A DNA stretch of 64,000 bases from [Clostridium] saccharolyticum WM1 (lineage in GTDB: Bacteria; Bacillota; Clostridia; Lachnospirales; Lachnospiraceae): positions 3,534,001 to 3,598,000 of the forward strand of contig NC_014376.1 of NCBI RefSeq assembly GCF_000144625.1. The letters run 5' to 3'. The notes under the pieces were generated by a model that saw only the letters and a list, made by a program, of their open reading frames with translations, searched no databases and was not told the DNA's origin. The position numbers and the translations under genes are program-made. This document shows, piece after piece, positions 9,374 through 17,874 of the stretch. Every line of letters starts with the position of its first letter. The first letter of the stretch is position 1.

Positions 9374-10924
9374 ATGAAGGATTCTCTGAAATTTCCCCTA
9401 AAACTTTCGCCTAGAAAATATGCACTGCTTACCGGAACCCTGCTCCTGACTTCTGCCGGGCTCATCACCAGGCTGCTTGGGTTTTTTTACCGGATTTTTC
9501 TCTCCCGGACCATTGGTGCAGAGGGACTTGGAATATTCAATCTGGTCCATCCGGTATTTGGTGTCTGCTTTGCCTTGTGCGCCGGATCCATACAGACCGC
9601 CATATCCCAGTCCGTAGCCGCTAATGTGAGAAAAGGCCGTTCCATTTTCCGAACCGGCCTGGTAATTTCAGTGGCAATCTCCATAATTCTGGCATATGCC
9701 ATCATCCGGTTTAAGGATTTCCTGGCAGTCAACATCCTCATGGAACCCCGCTGCGCCCCTCTTCTACTTTTTATTGCGGTATCTGTCCCATGTGCGGCCA
9801 TCCACGCCTGCATCAATGGTTATTATTATGGTATGCAGCGGCCTCATGTCCCGGCATTTGCCCAGGTCATCGAACAGAGCATAAGAATCGCAGCCGTGTT
9901 CCTCATTGCGGATATTATGATTGAATCCGGAATCAAAATCACGGTCCAGTTAGCGGTTATGGGGCATTTGATAGGAGAAATCGTTTCTTCTCTTTATACC
10001 GTTGTTGCCTATCGTTTTTTTTCGCCCAAAATGCCCTCAGGCGTTACGGCAGTTTCTTCTTCCTTTCTTGAAACTGCTCCTGGGCTTATGCACCTGGCCC
10101 TTCCTCTCATGGGGAACCGTCTGGTCTTAAATATTCTTGCAAGTGCAGAAGCAATTCTGATTCCCAGCAGGCTTCAGATGTCAGGACTTTCGGATTCGGC
10201 GGCATTTTCCGTATACGGTGTTCTGACAGGAATGGCCTTGCCCTTTATTCTGTTCCCATCCACTATTTTTAATTCCCTTGCCGTACTTTTGCTGCCAACG
10301 GTAGCAGAAGCCCAGTCAGAAGGAAACGAAGGCCGGATCAGTGATGCCATATCCATGTCGCTTCGTTACTGCCTGTATGTAGGGATCCTTTGCATCGGCA
10401 TCTTCACCCTCTTTGGTGACGATTTAGGCGTCAGCGTATTTAAGGATAATACTGCCGGAACCTATATGACGGTTTTGGCATGGCTTTGTCCCTTCCTCTA
10501 TCTGGTGACCACCATGGGAAGCATATTAAACGGCCTGGGGAAAACCTCCGTCACCTTTATCCAGAATGCCATCGCACTGCTGATCCGTCTCGGCTTTGTC
10601 CTCTTTGGAATCCCCAGATTTGGGATTTTCGCTTATCTGGCAGGAACACTTGCCAGCGAACTGCTTCTGGCCACGATGCATGTGCTGACCCTCCGGAAAA
10701 AGGTGGATTTTGTATGGAATGCATGGGATATGATCGTAAAGCCGGCGGCCCTTATGGTGATGGCCATCGGTATTTACTTTGCGGCTTTTTCCGTGGCAGA
10801 TCCCTTCCGGAAAATGCCTTTATTCATAAAAACCGCTTTCCATATTACGGTACTAAGCATATTCTATCTGATGCTTCTCCTTGGCGCCCATGTTATGAAA
10901 GGAGAAACGCACAGTCATCATTAA
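9374..10924 (+). CDS. Polysaccharide/lipid flippase, SpoVB-like (MATE/MVF fold)
   Basis: A 516-residue integral membrane protein with about 14 predicted hydrophobic segments. It belongs to the polysaccharide biosynthesis/SpoVB branch of the MOP flippase superfamily. The N-terminus 'LTSAGLITRLLGFFYRIFLSRTIGAEGLGIFNL' is typical of SpoVB. Family members flip lipid-linked cell-wall or polysaccharide precursors, and SpoVB acts in spore cortex synthesis. Whether this is SpoVB itself or a paralogue cannot be settled here. AGGAG lies 6 bases before the ATG. It is divergent from nifS and ends in a bidirectional terminator. Confidence 0.87.
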   Translation: MKDSLKFPLKLSPRKYALLTGTLLLTSAGLITRLLGFFYRIFLSRTIGAEGLGIFNLVHPVFGVCFALCAGSIQTAISQSVAANVRKGRSIFRTGLVISVAISIILAYAIIRFKDFLAVNILMEPRCAPLLLFIAVSVPCAAIHACINGYYYGMQRPHVPAFAQVIEQSIRIAAVFLIADIMIESGIKITVQLAVMGHLIGEIVSSLYTVVAYRFFSPKMPSGVTAVSSSFLETAPGLMHLALPLMGNRLVLNILASAEAILIPSRLQMSGLSDSAAFSVYGVLTGMALPFILFPSTIFNSLAVLLLPTVAEAQSEGNEGRISDAISMSLRYCLYVGILCIGIFTLFGDDLGVSVFKDNTAGTYMTVLAWLCPFLYLVTTMGSILNGLGKTSVTFIQNAIALLIRLGFVLFGIPRFGIFAYLAGTLASELLLATMHVLTLRKKVDFVWNAWDMIVKPAALMVMAIGIYFAAFSVADPFRKMPLFIKTAFHITVLSIFYLMLLLGAHVMKGETHSHH

Positions 10925-10967
10925 GGGGTTCATGAAGTAACTGTTTATGGCTTACATAACGGAATGA

Positions 10968-10997
10968 AAAAACGGACTGTCATAAGTCCGTTTTTTT
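10968..10997. terminator. Bidirectional terminator between the flippase and mop genes
   Basis: AAACGGACT / AGTCCGTTT with a 6-base loop, a run of A before and a run of seven T after. It serves the plus-strand flippase gene and the minus-strand molybdate run. Confidence 0.85.
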
Positions 10998-11008
10998 AAT
11001 TTATGATT

Positions 11009-11218
11009 TTAATCGATCCCTACCATTACGGAAGTGGCTTTTATGATGGCATAGGCATCCTTTCCCACCTCCAGCTTTAAATCCTTAACCGCTGCCATGG
11101 AAACCGTGGCAGATATGATGTTTCCGCCGCCGATATCAAGGGTTACAATGGCATTTACTGCACCCGGTTCAATACCAACGACTTTTCCCTTGAACTGATT
11201 TCTTGCACTGAGCTTCAT
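11009..11218 (-). CDS. mop: Molybdenum-pterin binding protein (molbindin, TOBE domain)
   Basis: A 69-residue single TOBE/Mop domain ('KLSARNQFKGKVVGIEPGAVNAIVTLDIGGGNIISATVS'), the normal length for molbindins, which form hexamers storing molybdate or tungstate in the cytoplasm. It is the last gene of the molybdate run, about 220 bp after modC. That gap holds no convincing gene. No atypical residues are seen. Confidence 0.88.
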   Translation of the reverse strand: MKLSARNQFKGKVVGIEPGAVNAIVTLDIGGGNIISATVSMAAVKDLKLEVGKDAYAIIKATSVMVGID

Positions 11219-11436
11219 CTGATCTGTCTCCTCTCATCCGGTCCTGTCCTGGGGAACCACCTTTTGGGAATACCTTTTCCCTCAAAAGACGGTGCGGCTT
11301 TGTTAAAAAGCATGGGCAGGAGTGGAAATATATAGCAGTAATTATGGATTGTAAACCGAAAGATTATACTGCTTTGGATAAATTGATTGTAAGCATTTGT
11401 ATTTTCATTGTCAAACAATTCCTGGATGTAAAAAAA

Positions 11437-12489
11437 TTAAAGCAACAGCAGGAGATCCTCTTTGGGGAACCGGATAAACGGCGGAATGCTTTGAACCGTT
11501 TCTTCCTCTATATCCGTTTTATCCCGGACCCACCAAATCTTTACAGAAGTATCATCCTCTGCGTTCCGAAACAGATACTGCCTTTGAAAAGGAGTATCGG
11601 CAATTCCGGACAATTCGGTCTTCATCACATTTTCCTCTTCCGGTCCCTGGGCCGGGATCAGGTTATGGCCCCGAATCCCCACATACCGGATGGAGTCTCC
11701 GATTTTTTCTGCTGTTTTTAACTGTATTTTCCAGTCACAGGCGTAAAGCTGGTAATCACTGATTTTTTCTATGGAGGAAATATTCTTGCAGCCGGTGAGC
11801 CTTGCGGCTTCCATTCTTTCCGGTCTTTGGAAAATGTCCTTTGTACAGCCCTTTAATATAGTATTTCCCTCTGAAAGAAGTATCATATGTCCGCAGAATT
11901 TATAAATCTCATCCCTGGAATGAGAAACCATGAGCACATCCCCGGGATAGTCCCTGATCAGTTCCAGCATTTCCATCTGAAGGGTATCCTTTAAATACCC
12001 ATCCAAAGCGGAAAAAGGCTCATCCAGCATGATCATATCAGGCTTGTATAAAAGCATGCGGGCAAGGGCCACTCTCTGCTGCTGGCCGCCGGACAACTGG
12101 GAAGGATACCTTTTTTCCAGCCCTTCCAGTTGAAAACGCCTGATCTGTTCCGCAACAAGGGGAAGCTTATGCTTTTTCTTTCCCGGAACCACGATCCCTA
12201 AATTCTCCTCAACGGTCATGGTAGGGAATAAGGCATAGTTCTGAAATAAGTAACCTACACGCCGCTCCCTGGCAGGCAGATGAATCCCCTTTTCCGAATC
12301 AAACAATACCTTCCCATTTAAGACAATCCGTCCGTAATCCGGCTTTTCGATTCCTGCCACGCATTTTAAGGTCATGGTTTTTCCGCAGCCGGAGGCTCCC
12401 AGGATCCCCATACAGCCCCCGTCTGTCTCAAACTCCACATTTAAATCAAATCCTGAAAACTTTTTTCGGATGTTCACCTGCAATGACAT
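11437..12489 (-). CDS. modC: Molybdate ABC transporter ATP-binding protein
   Basis: The ATPase of the ModABC importer, 350 residues. Walker A is 'GASGCGKT', the signature is 'LSGGQQQR', and Walker B is 'MIMLDEPFSALD' with the H-loop 'MVSHSRDE'. The C-terminal 120 residues are weakly similar to a regulatory TOBE-type region. The ATG at 12489 has AGGTGG 7 bases upstream and avoids overlap with modB; an upstream in-frame start lies inside modB. It is two bases downstream of the modB stop, so the genes are probably co-translated. Confidence 0.92.
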   Translation of the reverse strand: MSLQVNIRKKFSGFDLNVEFETDGGCMGILGASGCGKTMTLKCVAGIEKPDYGRIVLNGKVLFDSEKGIHLPARERRVGYLFQNYALFPTMTVEENLGIVVPGKKKHKLPLVAEQIRRFQLEGLEKRYPSQLSGGQQQRVALARMLLYKPDMIMLDEPFSALDGYLKDTLQMEMLELIRDYPGDVLMVSHSRDEIYKFCGHMILLSEGNTILKGCTKDIFQRPERMEAARLTGCKNISSIEKISDYQLYACDWKIQLKTAEKIGDSIRYVGIRGHNLIPAQGPEEENVMKTELSGIADTPFQRQYLFRNAEDDTSVKIWWVRDKTDIEEETVQSIPPFIRFPKEDLLLLL

Positions 12490-12490
12490 A

Positions 12491-13189
12491 TTAGATCCAC
12501 CTGTTCCCAAATTTCATATTTTTTCCGGATATATAATTAATAACGGCAACAATAAGAAATGACAAAATAACAATGACACATACCCAGAATCCAGCCTTAT
12601 CCCAGTTTCCTGAAGCCACTTCAGAAGCAATCGCAACGGAAACCGTTCTGGTCTTACCAAGTATGTTTCCTGCCAGCATGGCGGTTGCCCCGTATTCCCC
12701 AATGGCTCTTGCAAAGGCTAAAACAGTTCCGGAAGCCAGTCCGGGAGCTGCAATGGGAACGATGATCTTCCAGAAAATTTTCCTTTCTGAAAGTCCCAGG
12801 GTCCTTCCGGCATGGATCATAGTAACATCCACCTGTTCAAAGGCCGCCCTTGCATTCCGGTACATTAAGGGAAATGCGATAACAAAAGCTGCCACAACAC
12901 AACCAGGCCAGGTCTGTACCATTTTTATATCAAATTCCTCAAAGAGAAATCTGCCGAAGGGTCTGCGAAGACTGAAGATTAAAAGAAGAAAGAATCCTGC
13001 CACAGTAGGGGGCAGCACCAGAGGCAGAGTCAAGATCCCATCGATTATGGATTTTGCCGTAGTATTCACCTTCATGATCAGTCTTGCTGCTCCTATCCCC
13101 AGAAAAAAGGTCAGAACCGTTGCCAGAACCCCCGTTTTAAGAGAAATAAAAAGGGGACTCCAATCGATTGTTTTTATTAGATCAAGCAT
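12491..13189 (-). CDS. modB: Molybdate ABC transporter permease
   Basis: 232 residues with about five membrane helices and the ABC permease EAA loop 'AGRTLGLSERKIFWKIIVPIAAPGLASGTVLAFARAIGEYG'. The last residues 'RAIGEYGATAMLAGN' are diagnostic of ModB/CysT-type permeases. It sits in the cytoplasmic membrane with ModC. It is placed between modA and modC in the usual order. Confidence 0.93.
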   Translation of the reverse strand: MLDLIKTIDWSPLFISLKTGVLATVLTFFLGIGAARLIMKVNTTAKSIIDGILTLPLVLPPTVAGFFLLLIFSLRRPFGRFLFEEFDIKMVQTWPGCVVAAFVIAFPLMYRNARAAFEQVDVTMIHAGRTLGLSERKIFWKIIVPIAAPGLASGTVLAFARAIGEYGATAMLAGNILGKTRTVSVAIASEVASGNWDKAGFWVCVIVILSFLIVAVINYISGKNMKFGNRWI

Positions 13190-13217
13190 AGATTTTCACC
13201 CCCTTACTCATGTATGT

Positions 13218-14120
13218 TTATTTTGAGGATTTTGCAAATCCGGCATCGGTAAACAGCTTCATCACGCCTTCATCACTTACCAGATATTCCTTAAACTCCG
13301 CGGCTGCCCTTGCCTGTTCCCCGGTTGCTTCCTTGTTAAGGATCCGGCCCACAGGATATACAGCAGGGTCGATCATGGAGCTGTCAGCTTCAGCTATGAT
13401 TTCCACCTTGTCAGCCATAGATGCTGCATCGGTTGCATAGACAACGCCTACTTCATTGCTGCCCTCAGCTACGGCTGTTAAAACTGCGGTTACATTGGCA
13501 CCTTCGTTGATTTCCATCTTCATCACCTGGTCTAAAGTACCCAGGTTGGTAAACAGCTTTCTGGCATACTGGCCTACCGGTACATCCTCTCCTGCAAGGG
13601 CAAGGCTTGATGCCTTAGTGATATTGTCAAAACCGGTTACTTCTGTTTTTCCGCCCGTTGGCTTGATCAGAACGATCTTATTTTCAAGGAGATCGGTAAC
13701 GGATCCATCGACTACCAATCCGCCTTCCTTTAAGGCATCCATCTGCTTGGTGGCAGCTGAGAAGAACACATCACACTGAGCGCCCTCTTCGATCTGTTTC
13801 TGAAGGGTACCGGAGCTGTCCGCATTATAAATAATATTAACATTGGTATGATCTTTTTCATAGGTTTCTTTGATTTTTTCCATAGTATTTTTTAAACTGG
13901 CTGCAACAAAGACATAAAGATCCACGTTTCCCCCTTTTGCCTCAGCCGTTGTGGACTCCGCTGCCGTAGTTTCCTCAGCCTTGACGGTCTCTTCTTTTCC
14001 AGTTGTCTCTGCCTGTGCATCCTTTGTATCAGCCGAACCGGCAGAGCCGCACCCCACAACCGTACCGGCAGCAAACATTGCTGCCATCATTACCGCCAAT
14101 AATTTTTTTCCCGATTTCAT
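13218..14120 (-). CDS. modA: Molybdate ABC transporter substrate-binding lipoprotein
   Basis: 300 residues. The signal peptide ends in a lipobox-like 'VVGC' near residue 24. A Thr/Glu/Ala-rich linker of about 40 residues follows, then a ModA domain beginning 'NVDLYVFVAASLKNTMEKIKETYEK' with 'NADSSGTLQKQIEEGAQCDVFFSA'. It captures molybdate or tungstate at the outer membrane face and hands it to ModB. The ATG has an AGGAGG site. It is the first gene of modABC-mop. Confidence 0.94.
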   Translation of the reverse strand: MKSGKKLLAVMMAAMFAAGTVVGCGSAGSADTKDAQAETTGKEETVKAEETTAAESTTAEAKGGNVDLYVFVAASLKNTMEKIKETYEKDHTNVNIIYNADSSGTLQKQIEEGAQCDVFFSAATKQMDALKEGGLVVDGSVTDLLENKIVLIKPTGGKTEVTGFDNITKASSLALAGEDVPVGQYARKLFTNLGTLDQVMKMEINEGANVTAVLTAVAEGSNEVGVVYATDAASMADKVEIIAEADSSMIDPAVYPVGRILNKEATGEQARAAAEFKEYLVSDEGVMKLFTDAGFAKSSK

Positions 14121-14163
14121 AATACTTCCTCCTGGTTTTTCATTGGAATAACAGCTAATTGTT

Positions 14164-14246
14164 ATTCATTTTAATTGGGTTTTGTACTGTTTTATACCGT
14201 TTGGTAATCCCCAATTCATTTTAATTGATATTTCATTTCCTGTCAA
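14164..14246 (-). promoter_or_regulatory. modA promoter with 14-bp direct repeats
   Basis: TTGACA (14246-14241) and TAAAAT (14223-14218), 17 bases apart on the minus strand, form the modA promoter. The 14-mer ATTCATTTTAATTG occurs exactly twice, at 14214-14227 covering the -10, and at 14164-14177, with start points 50 bp apart. This is a candidate operator for the divergent molybdate-responsive regulator. Confidence 0.55.
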
Positions 14247-14321
14247 TGCCAATATAATTTTATAATAATATCGGGACTGGTGGATTTATGCCCTCAGTTC
14301 AAAGTTTCTAACCGCCTTTGA

Positions 14322-14349
14322 TTGACAATGAAATGATATATGCTATAAC
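14322..14349 (+). promoter_or_regulatory. Promoter of the molybdate-type regulator gene
   Basis: Consensus TTGACA at 14322-14327, a 16-base spacer, then TATAAC at 14344-14349 preceded by TGC, an extended -10. It drives the regulator gene starting at 14394. Confidence 0.65.
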
Positions 14350-14393
14350 TAATTATAAACAAGGGAACTCACAGGAAGCATAGAGGAAATTGC

Positions 14394-15368
14394 ATGGAAA
14401 AAATTTATACCACCCAGGAAGTTGCAAACCAGCTTAAAATCAAAAAATCAACGGTATATGAGCTGATCAAACGGGGAGAACTAAAATCCTCAAAGGTCGG
14501 CAAGCAAATAAGGATCAGCCAGGAACAGCTGGACGAGTATTTAAAGGCCCCAAATTTGGGCAGCAAGATCCAGACGGAGGAGCCTCTTCCCCGGATCATG
14601 GATATTCCCCTTTTTACCGCCGATGCCGCCATACGGCAAATGGATTACCTTCTTAATACCAGCGGCCTCATCATAAGCAGCCAGGAATCGGGAGTTGTGG
14701 AGCTGCTCCGCAGCCAGCTAAGTCTTCGTCCTGACAGCCTCCCAATCCTTCATTCCTATATGAATGATTATAACAGCCTGTATTCCCTTTACTACGATAA
14801 GACTCATATGGCCCTTACCTCTTTTTGCACCAGCCGGAAAGGGCAGGAAATCCAGCAGATCCAAAGCCTGCTGCCTGGTAAGGAGGCCGTAATCCTTCAC
14901 ATCTGCAGCCTTCCGGCCGGCCTTTACGTCAAAAAGGGAAATCCTAAAAACCTGCATACCTTAAAGGATCTGTGCCGCCCGGATATCCGGTTCATCAACA
15001 GAGAGAAGGGAAACGGGTACCGGATCTACATGGATTCCAGCCTTTCGGCCCATCATATTGAGAAGGCTTCCATTTCCGGATACGAAAAGGAATGCCTGTC
15101 CCATATGTCTGCTGCAAATGCGGTGGCATCAGGGAATACAGATGCAGGCATCGGTGCTCTATCCCACCTGTCCGCGTATCCCCAGCTGGATTTTATTCCT
15201 TTGTCCGCCGCCTCCATGGACCTGGTCTTCCCAAAAGCAGCTATGGATCATCCGGCTTTTCAAAGCATTTCAGCCACAATTAATTCCCGGGAATTTAAAA
15301 ACAGCCTTCTTCCATTTAAGGGATATGATATTGAAAACACCGGAAACTGCACCTTGATCGGCGGTTGA
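14394..15368 (+). CDS. One-component regulator: excisionase-type HTH plus molybdate-binding-like domain
   Basis: 324 residues. Residues 1-52 form a MerR/excisionase-type helix-turn-helix ('YTTQEVANQLKIKKSTVYELIKRGELKSSKVGKQIRISQEQLDEYL'). Residues of about 80-310 form a PBP-like domain of the PF12727 type, related to ModA rather than to a LysR domain. It is probably a cytoplasmic sensor that binds oxyanion and controls the divergent modABC operon. The role is inferred from the domain pair and the back-to-back position; a canonical ModE is not present in the window. Confidence 0.8.
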   Translation: MEKIYTTQEVANQLKIKKSTVYELIKRGELKSSKVGKQIRISQEQLDEYLKAPNLGSKIQTEEPLPRIMDIPLFTADAAIRQMDYLLNTSGLIISSQESGVVELLRSQLSLRPDSLPILHSYMNDYNSLYSLYYDKTHMALTSFCTSRKGQEIQQIQSLLPGKEAVILHICSLPAGLYVKKGNPKNLHTLKDLCRPDIRFINREKGNGYRIYMDSSLSAHHIEKASISGYEKECLSHMSAANAVASGNTDAGIGALSHLSAYPQLDFIPLSAASMDLVFPKAAMDHPAFQSISATINSREFKNSLLPFKGYDIENTGNCTLIGG

Positions 15369-15410
15369 ATCAAGCAGTTTTATCCAGTTGTAATCAATCA
15401 TCGGCAAATT

Positions 15411-15430
15411 TTAGTTGCATTCGCAACTAA
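15411..15430. promoter_or_regulatory. Perfect 8-bp inverted repeat upstream of the DUF1538 operon
   Basis: TTAGTTGC-ATTC-GCAACTAA, a perfect palindrome about 115 bases before the DUF1538 start. TTGCAT inside it could serve as a -35 for a weak -10 near 15438. The shape resembles MarR-family operators; the regulator is unknown. Confidence 0.4.
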
Positions 15431-15545
15431 TTCTGTGTTAAACTATTCAAGAGCTGATAATGTCTCAGGCTCACGCACAACTCTGTGCGGATTAACATTC
15501 TTAAGAATCCCTATCATAAAAAAACGGACAACAGGAGGTATTTAT

Positions 15546-17087
15546 TTGAACCAGAAATTAAAAGAAAAAATTGTGGAATCTTTATCATCTGTCCTGCCCG
15601 TTACATGTGTCGTGTTGATTTTGTGCATAACCATCACTCCCATGCCTCTTGACCCACTGATGCTGTTTCTGGTAGGCGCAACCCTTTTAACCGTTGGTAT
15701 GGGCTTTTTCACTCTGGGTGTCGATATGTCCATGATGATCATCGGAGAAAAAACGGGTGCCCATCTGGCAAAATCAAAAAAGCTTCCGCTCATTGTTTTT
15801 GCCTGTTTTATCATTGGTTTTATCATTACCATTGCAGAGCCGGATCTTCAGGTACTGGCAGGACAGACGCCGGCTGTTCCCGATATGGTCCTGATCCTTT
15901 CTGTGGCAGGAGGCGTCGGGCTGTTCCTGGCTTATGCATTTTTAAGAACCCTGTTCAGCTGGAGCTTATCCCGTATTCTTATGGGCTGCTACGGAGTACT
16001 CTTTGTTATGTCCGTCTTTGTGCCAAAAGAATTTCTGGCAGTTGCCTTTGACTCCGGCGGAGTTACCACAGGCCCCATCACCGTGCCCTTTATCATGGCT
16101 CTCGGAGCCGGCCTCTCATCCATCGGCCGGGGAAAAAATTCAGACAGTGACAGCTTCGGCCTTGTTGCCCTGTGTTCTGTGGGCCCCATCCTTTCCGTTA
16201 TGATTCTGGGCCTTGCCTATGAATCCTCTGCCGCTGATTATTCGCCTATGGCGATTCCTTCCATAAATAATTCCCAGGACCTCTGGCTGGCATTTCAGCG
16301 AGAGCTTCCTCATTACGCCTGGGAGGTCTTTTTGGCTCTGTTTCCCATTTTGCTGTTTTTCCTTATATTTCAGGTCTTCTTCTTAAAGCTGAGGAAACGG
16401 CAGCTGATCAAAATCCTGGTAGGACTTATCTATTCCTACATAGGACTGACCCTTTTCCTCACTGGCGTTCATGTAGGCTTTATGCCTGCCGGCAAATATT
16501 TAGGACAGCAGCTAGCATCCCTCCCATATAACTGGGTCATGATCCCCATTGGTATGCTTATCGGTTATTTTATTGTAAAGGCAGAACCGGCCGTACAGAT
16601 TTTAAATCAGCAGGTAGAGGATATTACCGGAGGCTCCATATCAGAAAAGACCATGATGACCGGATTATCCATTGGTATGGCTATTTCCCTGGGGTTGTCA
16701 ATTTTAAGAGTTATAACAGGCCTTCCCCTTCTGGCCCTCCTCCTTCCCGGTTACGCGCTGGCCCTTGGACTTTCCTTTGTGGTCCCGCCGATCTTTACTT
16801 CCATTGCTTTCGATTCGGGCGGTGTTGCTTCCGGTCCTATGACGGCCACCTTCCTGCTCCCCTTTGCCATGGGAGCCTGCGAAGCTCTGGGAGGGAACAT
16901 TGTTACGGATGCTTTTGGTATCGTGGCTATGGTAGCTATGACACCTCTGATCATAATACAGCTTATCGGCGTCTCCTATCATTACAAGACAAAAAAGGCC
17001 GGAGTTCCGGCCAATGCACCGCTCCTTAATATGGAGCTTGAATTTATTGAATTAGGAAAGGAGGAGGCTGATGATTTCCAATCGTAA
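15546..17087 (+). CDS. DUF1538 family integral membrane protein
   Basis: 513 residues, about twelve hydrophobic segments in two homologous halves. Each half carries the same signature: 'AFDSGGVTTGPITVPF' around residue 180 and 'AFDSGGVASGPMTATF' around residue 425. This duplication is typical of transporters with inverted or tandem repeats. The start is taken as TTG at 15546, which has GGAGGT 6 bases upstream; an earlier in-frame ATG at 15435 has no ribosome site and gives an odd hydrophilic tail. It overlaps the PII-like gene by 17 bp, so the two are translationally linked. The substrate is unknown; a nitrogen- or nucleotide-gated ion or solute carrier is a guess from the PII partner. Confidence 0.85.
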   Translation: MNQKLKEKIVESLSSVLPVTCVVLILCITITPMPLDPLMLFLVGATLLTVGMGFFTLGVDMSMMIIGEKTGAHLAKSKKLPLIVFACFIIGFIITIAEPDLQVLAGQTPAVPDMVLILSVAGGVGLFLAYAFLRTLFSWSLSRILMGCYGVLFVMSVFVPKEFLAVAFDSGGVTTGPITVPFIMALGAGLSSIGRGKNSDSDSFGLVALCSVGPILSVMILGLAYESSAADYSPMAIPSINNSQDLWLAFQRELPHYAWEVFLALFPILLFFLIFQVFFLKLRKRQLIKILVGLIYSYIGLTLFLTGVHVGFMPAGKYLGQQLASLPYNWVMIPIGMLIGYFIVKAEPAVQILNQQVEDITGGSISEKTMMTGLSIGMAISLGLSILRVITGLPLLALLLPGYALALGLSFVVPPIFTSIAFDSGGVASGPMTATFLLPFAMGACEALGGNIVTDAFGIVAMVAMTPLIIIQLIGVSYHYKTKKAGVPANAPLLNMELEFIELGKEEADDFQS

Positions 17088-17781
17088 AATAAACTGGATC
17101 ACGGTGATCGTGGACCGGGGGAAAGGCGAAAAAGCAGCTTCCGTTTTTAAAGAACATCATCAGGAACTGCTTCTCATTACCAGAGGCCATGGAACCGCCA
17201 GCTCTGCCATTAAGGACTGCCTGGGGCTTGATGAGCCGGAAAAAGATTTGGTTATCGGAATCGTGGATGAGACAGCTGCCAAACGCATATTATCTGCTCT
17301 GCACGAAACACTGGAGCTTGGAAAACCGGGTTACGGCATCGTTTTTACCATATCCTTAACAGGAATCAGCGCAGCCGCTTCCCGTATCTTAGAAGCAGCG
17401 CTTCCGGAAGGGGATCCGCTGACTGTCACAGATTATTACAAGGAGGTTCGCTTAATGTCAGATACGATCAGATATGAACTAATTGCTGCTGTCATCAATA
17501 CCGGCCTTTCTGCTCCCATTATGGACGCTGCCAGAAATGCCGGCTGCAAGGGAGGGACCCTGGTCAAAGCCAGGGAAGTCGGTACAGTTGACTCCAAAAA
17601 GCTTTTTGGCCTGACTCTTTCCAATGAAAAGGAGATACTTCTCATCCTGGTTCCCCATACGGATAAGCAGGAGGTCCTTAAATCCATCTGCGAAACGGTA
17701 ATGAAAGAAACCGGAGAGCATGCCATCGCCTTTTCCCTGCCGGTGGATGAGGTAGCGGGACTCAGCACTCTGGTAAAATAA
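17071..17781 (+). CDS. Tandem PII-like signalling protein
   Basis: 236 residues made of two PII-like ferredoxin-fold halves, about 1-125 and 126-236. Each begins with a strand like 'WITVIVDRGKGEKAASVFKEHH' or 'YELIAAVINTGLSAPIMDAARNAGCKGGTLVKAREVG'. The second half is closer to canonical GlnB/GlnK, with 'GCKGGTLVKAREVGT' at the T-loop base. Normal PII proteins are about 112-residue trimers, so a fused pair is unusual. It has AAAGGAGGAGG before the ATG, inside the DUF1538 gene. It probably binds nucleotide in the cytoplasm and gates the membrane partner, as GlnK does with AmtB. That is inference by analogy. Confidence 0.8.
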   Translation: MISNRKINWITVIVDRGKGEKAASVFKEHHQELLLITRGHGTASSAIKDCLGLDEPEKDLVIGIVDETAAKRILSALHETLELGKPGYGIVFTISLTGISAAASRILEAALPEGDPLTVTDYYKEVRLMSDTIRYELIAAVINTGLSAPIMDAARNAGCKGGTLVKAREVGTVDSKKLFGLTLSNEKEILLILVPHTDKQEVLKSICETVMKETGEHAIAFSLPVDEVAGLSTLVK

Positions 17782-17811
17782 AATGACGCACCTTGTACAC
17801 CAGGCAATAAT

Positions 17812-17864
17812 AACAGGCGGCAGTCCCTTACTCTCTCCATAGGGTAAAGGGACTGCCGCCTGTT
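17812..17864. terminator. Bidirectional terminator between the PII-like and GH18 genes
   Basis: A stem of about 20 bp (AACAGGCGGCAGTCCC and its complement) around an 11-base loop, ending in TGTTTTCTTTT on the plus strand. It lies between two convergent genes. Confidence 0.85.
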
Positions 17865-17874
17865 TTCTTTTCTC

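Noticed and set aside
11215..11418. 67-codon frame between mop and modC
   Set aside because: No ribosome site or recognisable motif, and overlap with the mop start.
12573..13226. Plus-strand frame of 217 codons
   Set aside because: Antisense to modB, with composition typical of a mirror frame.
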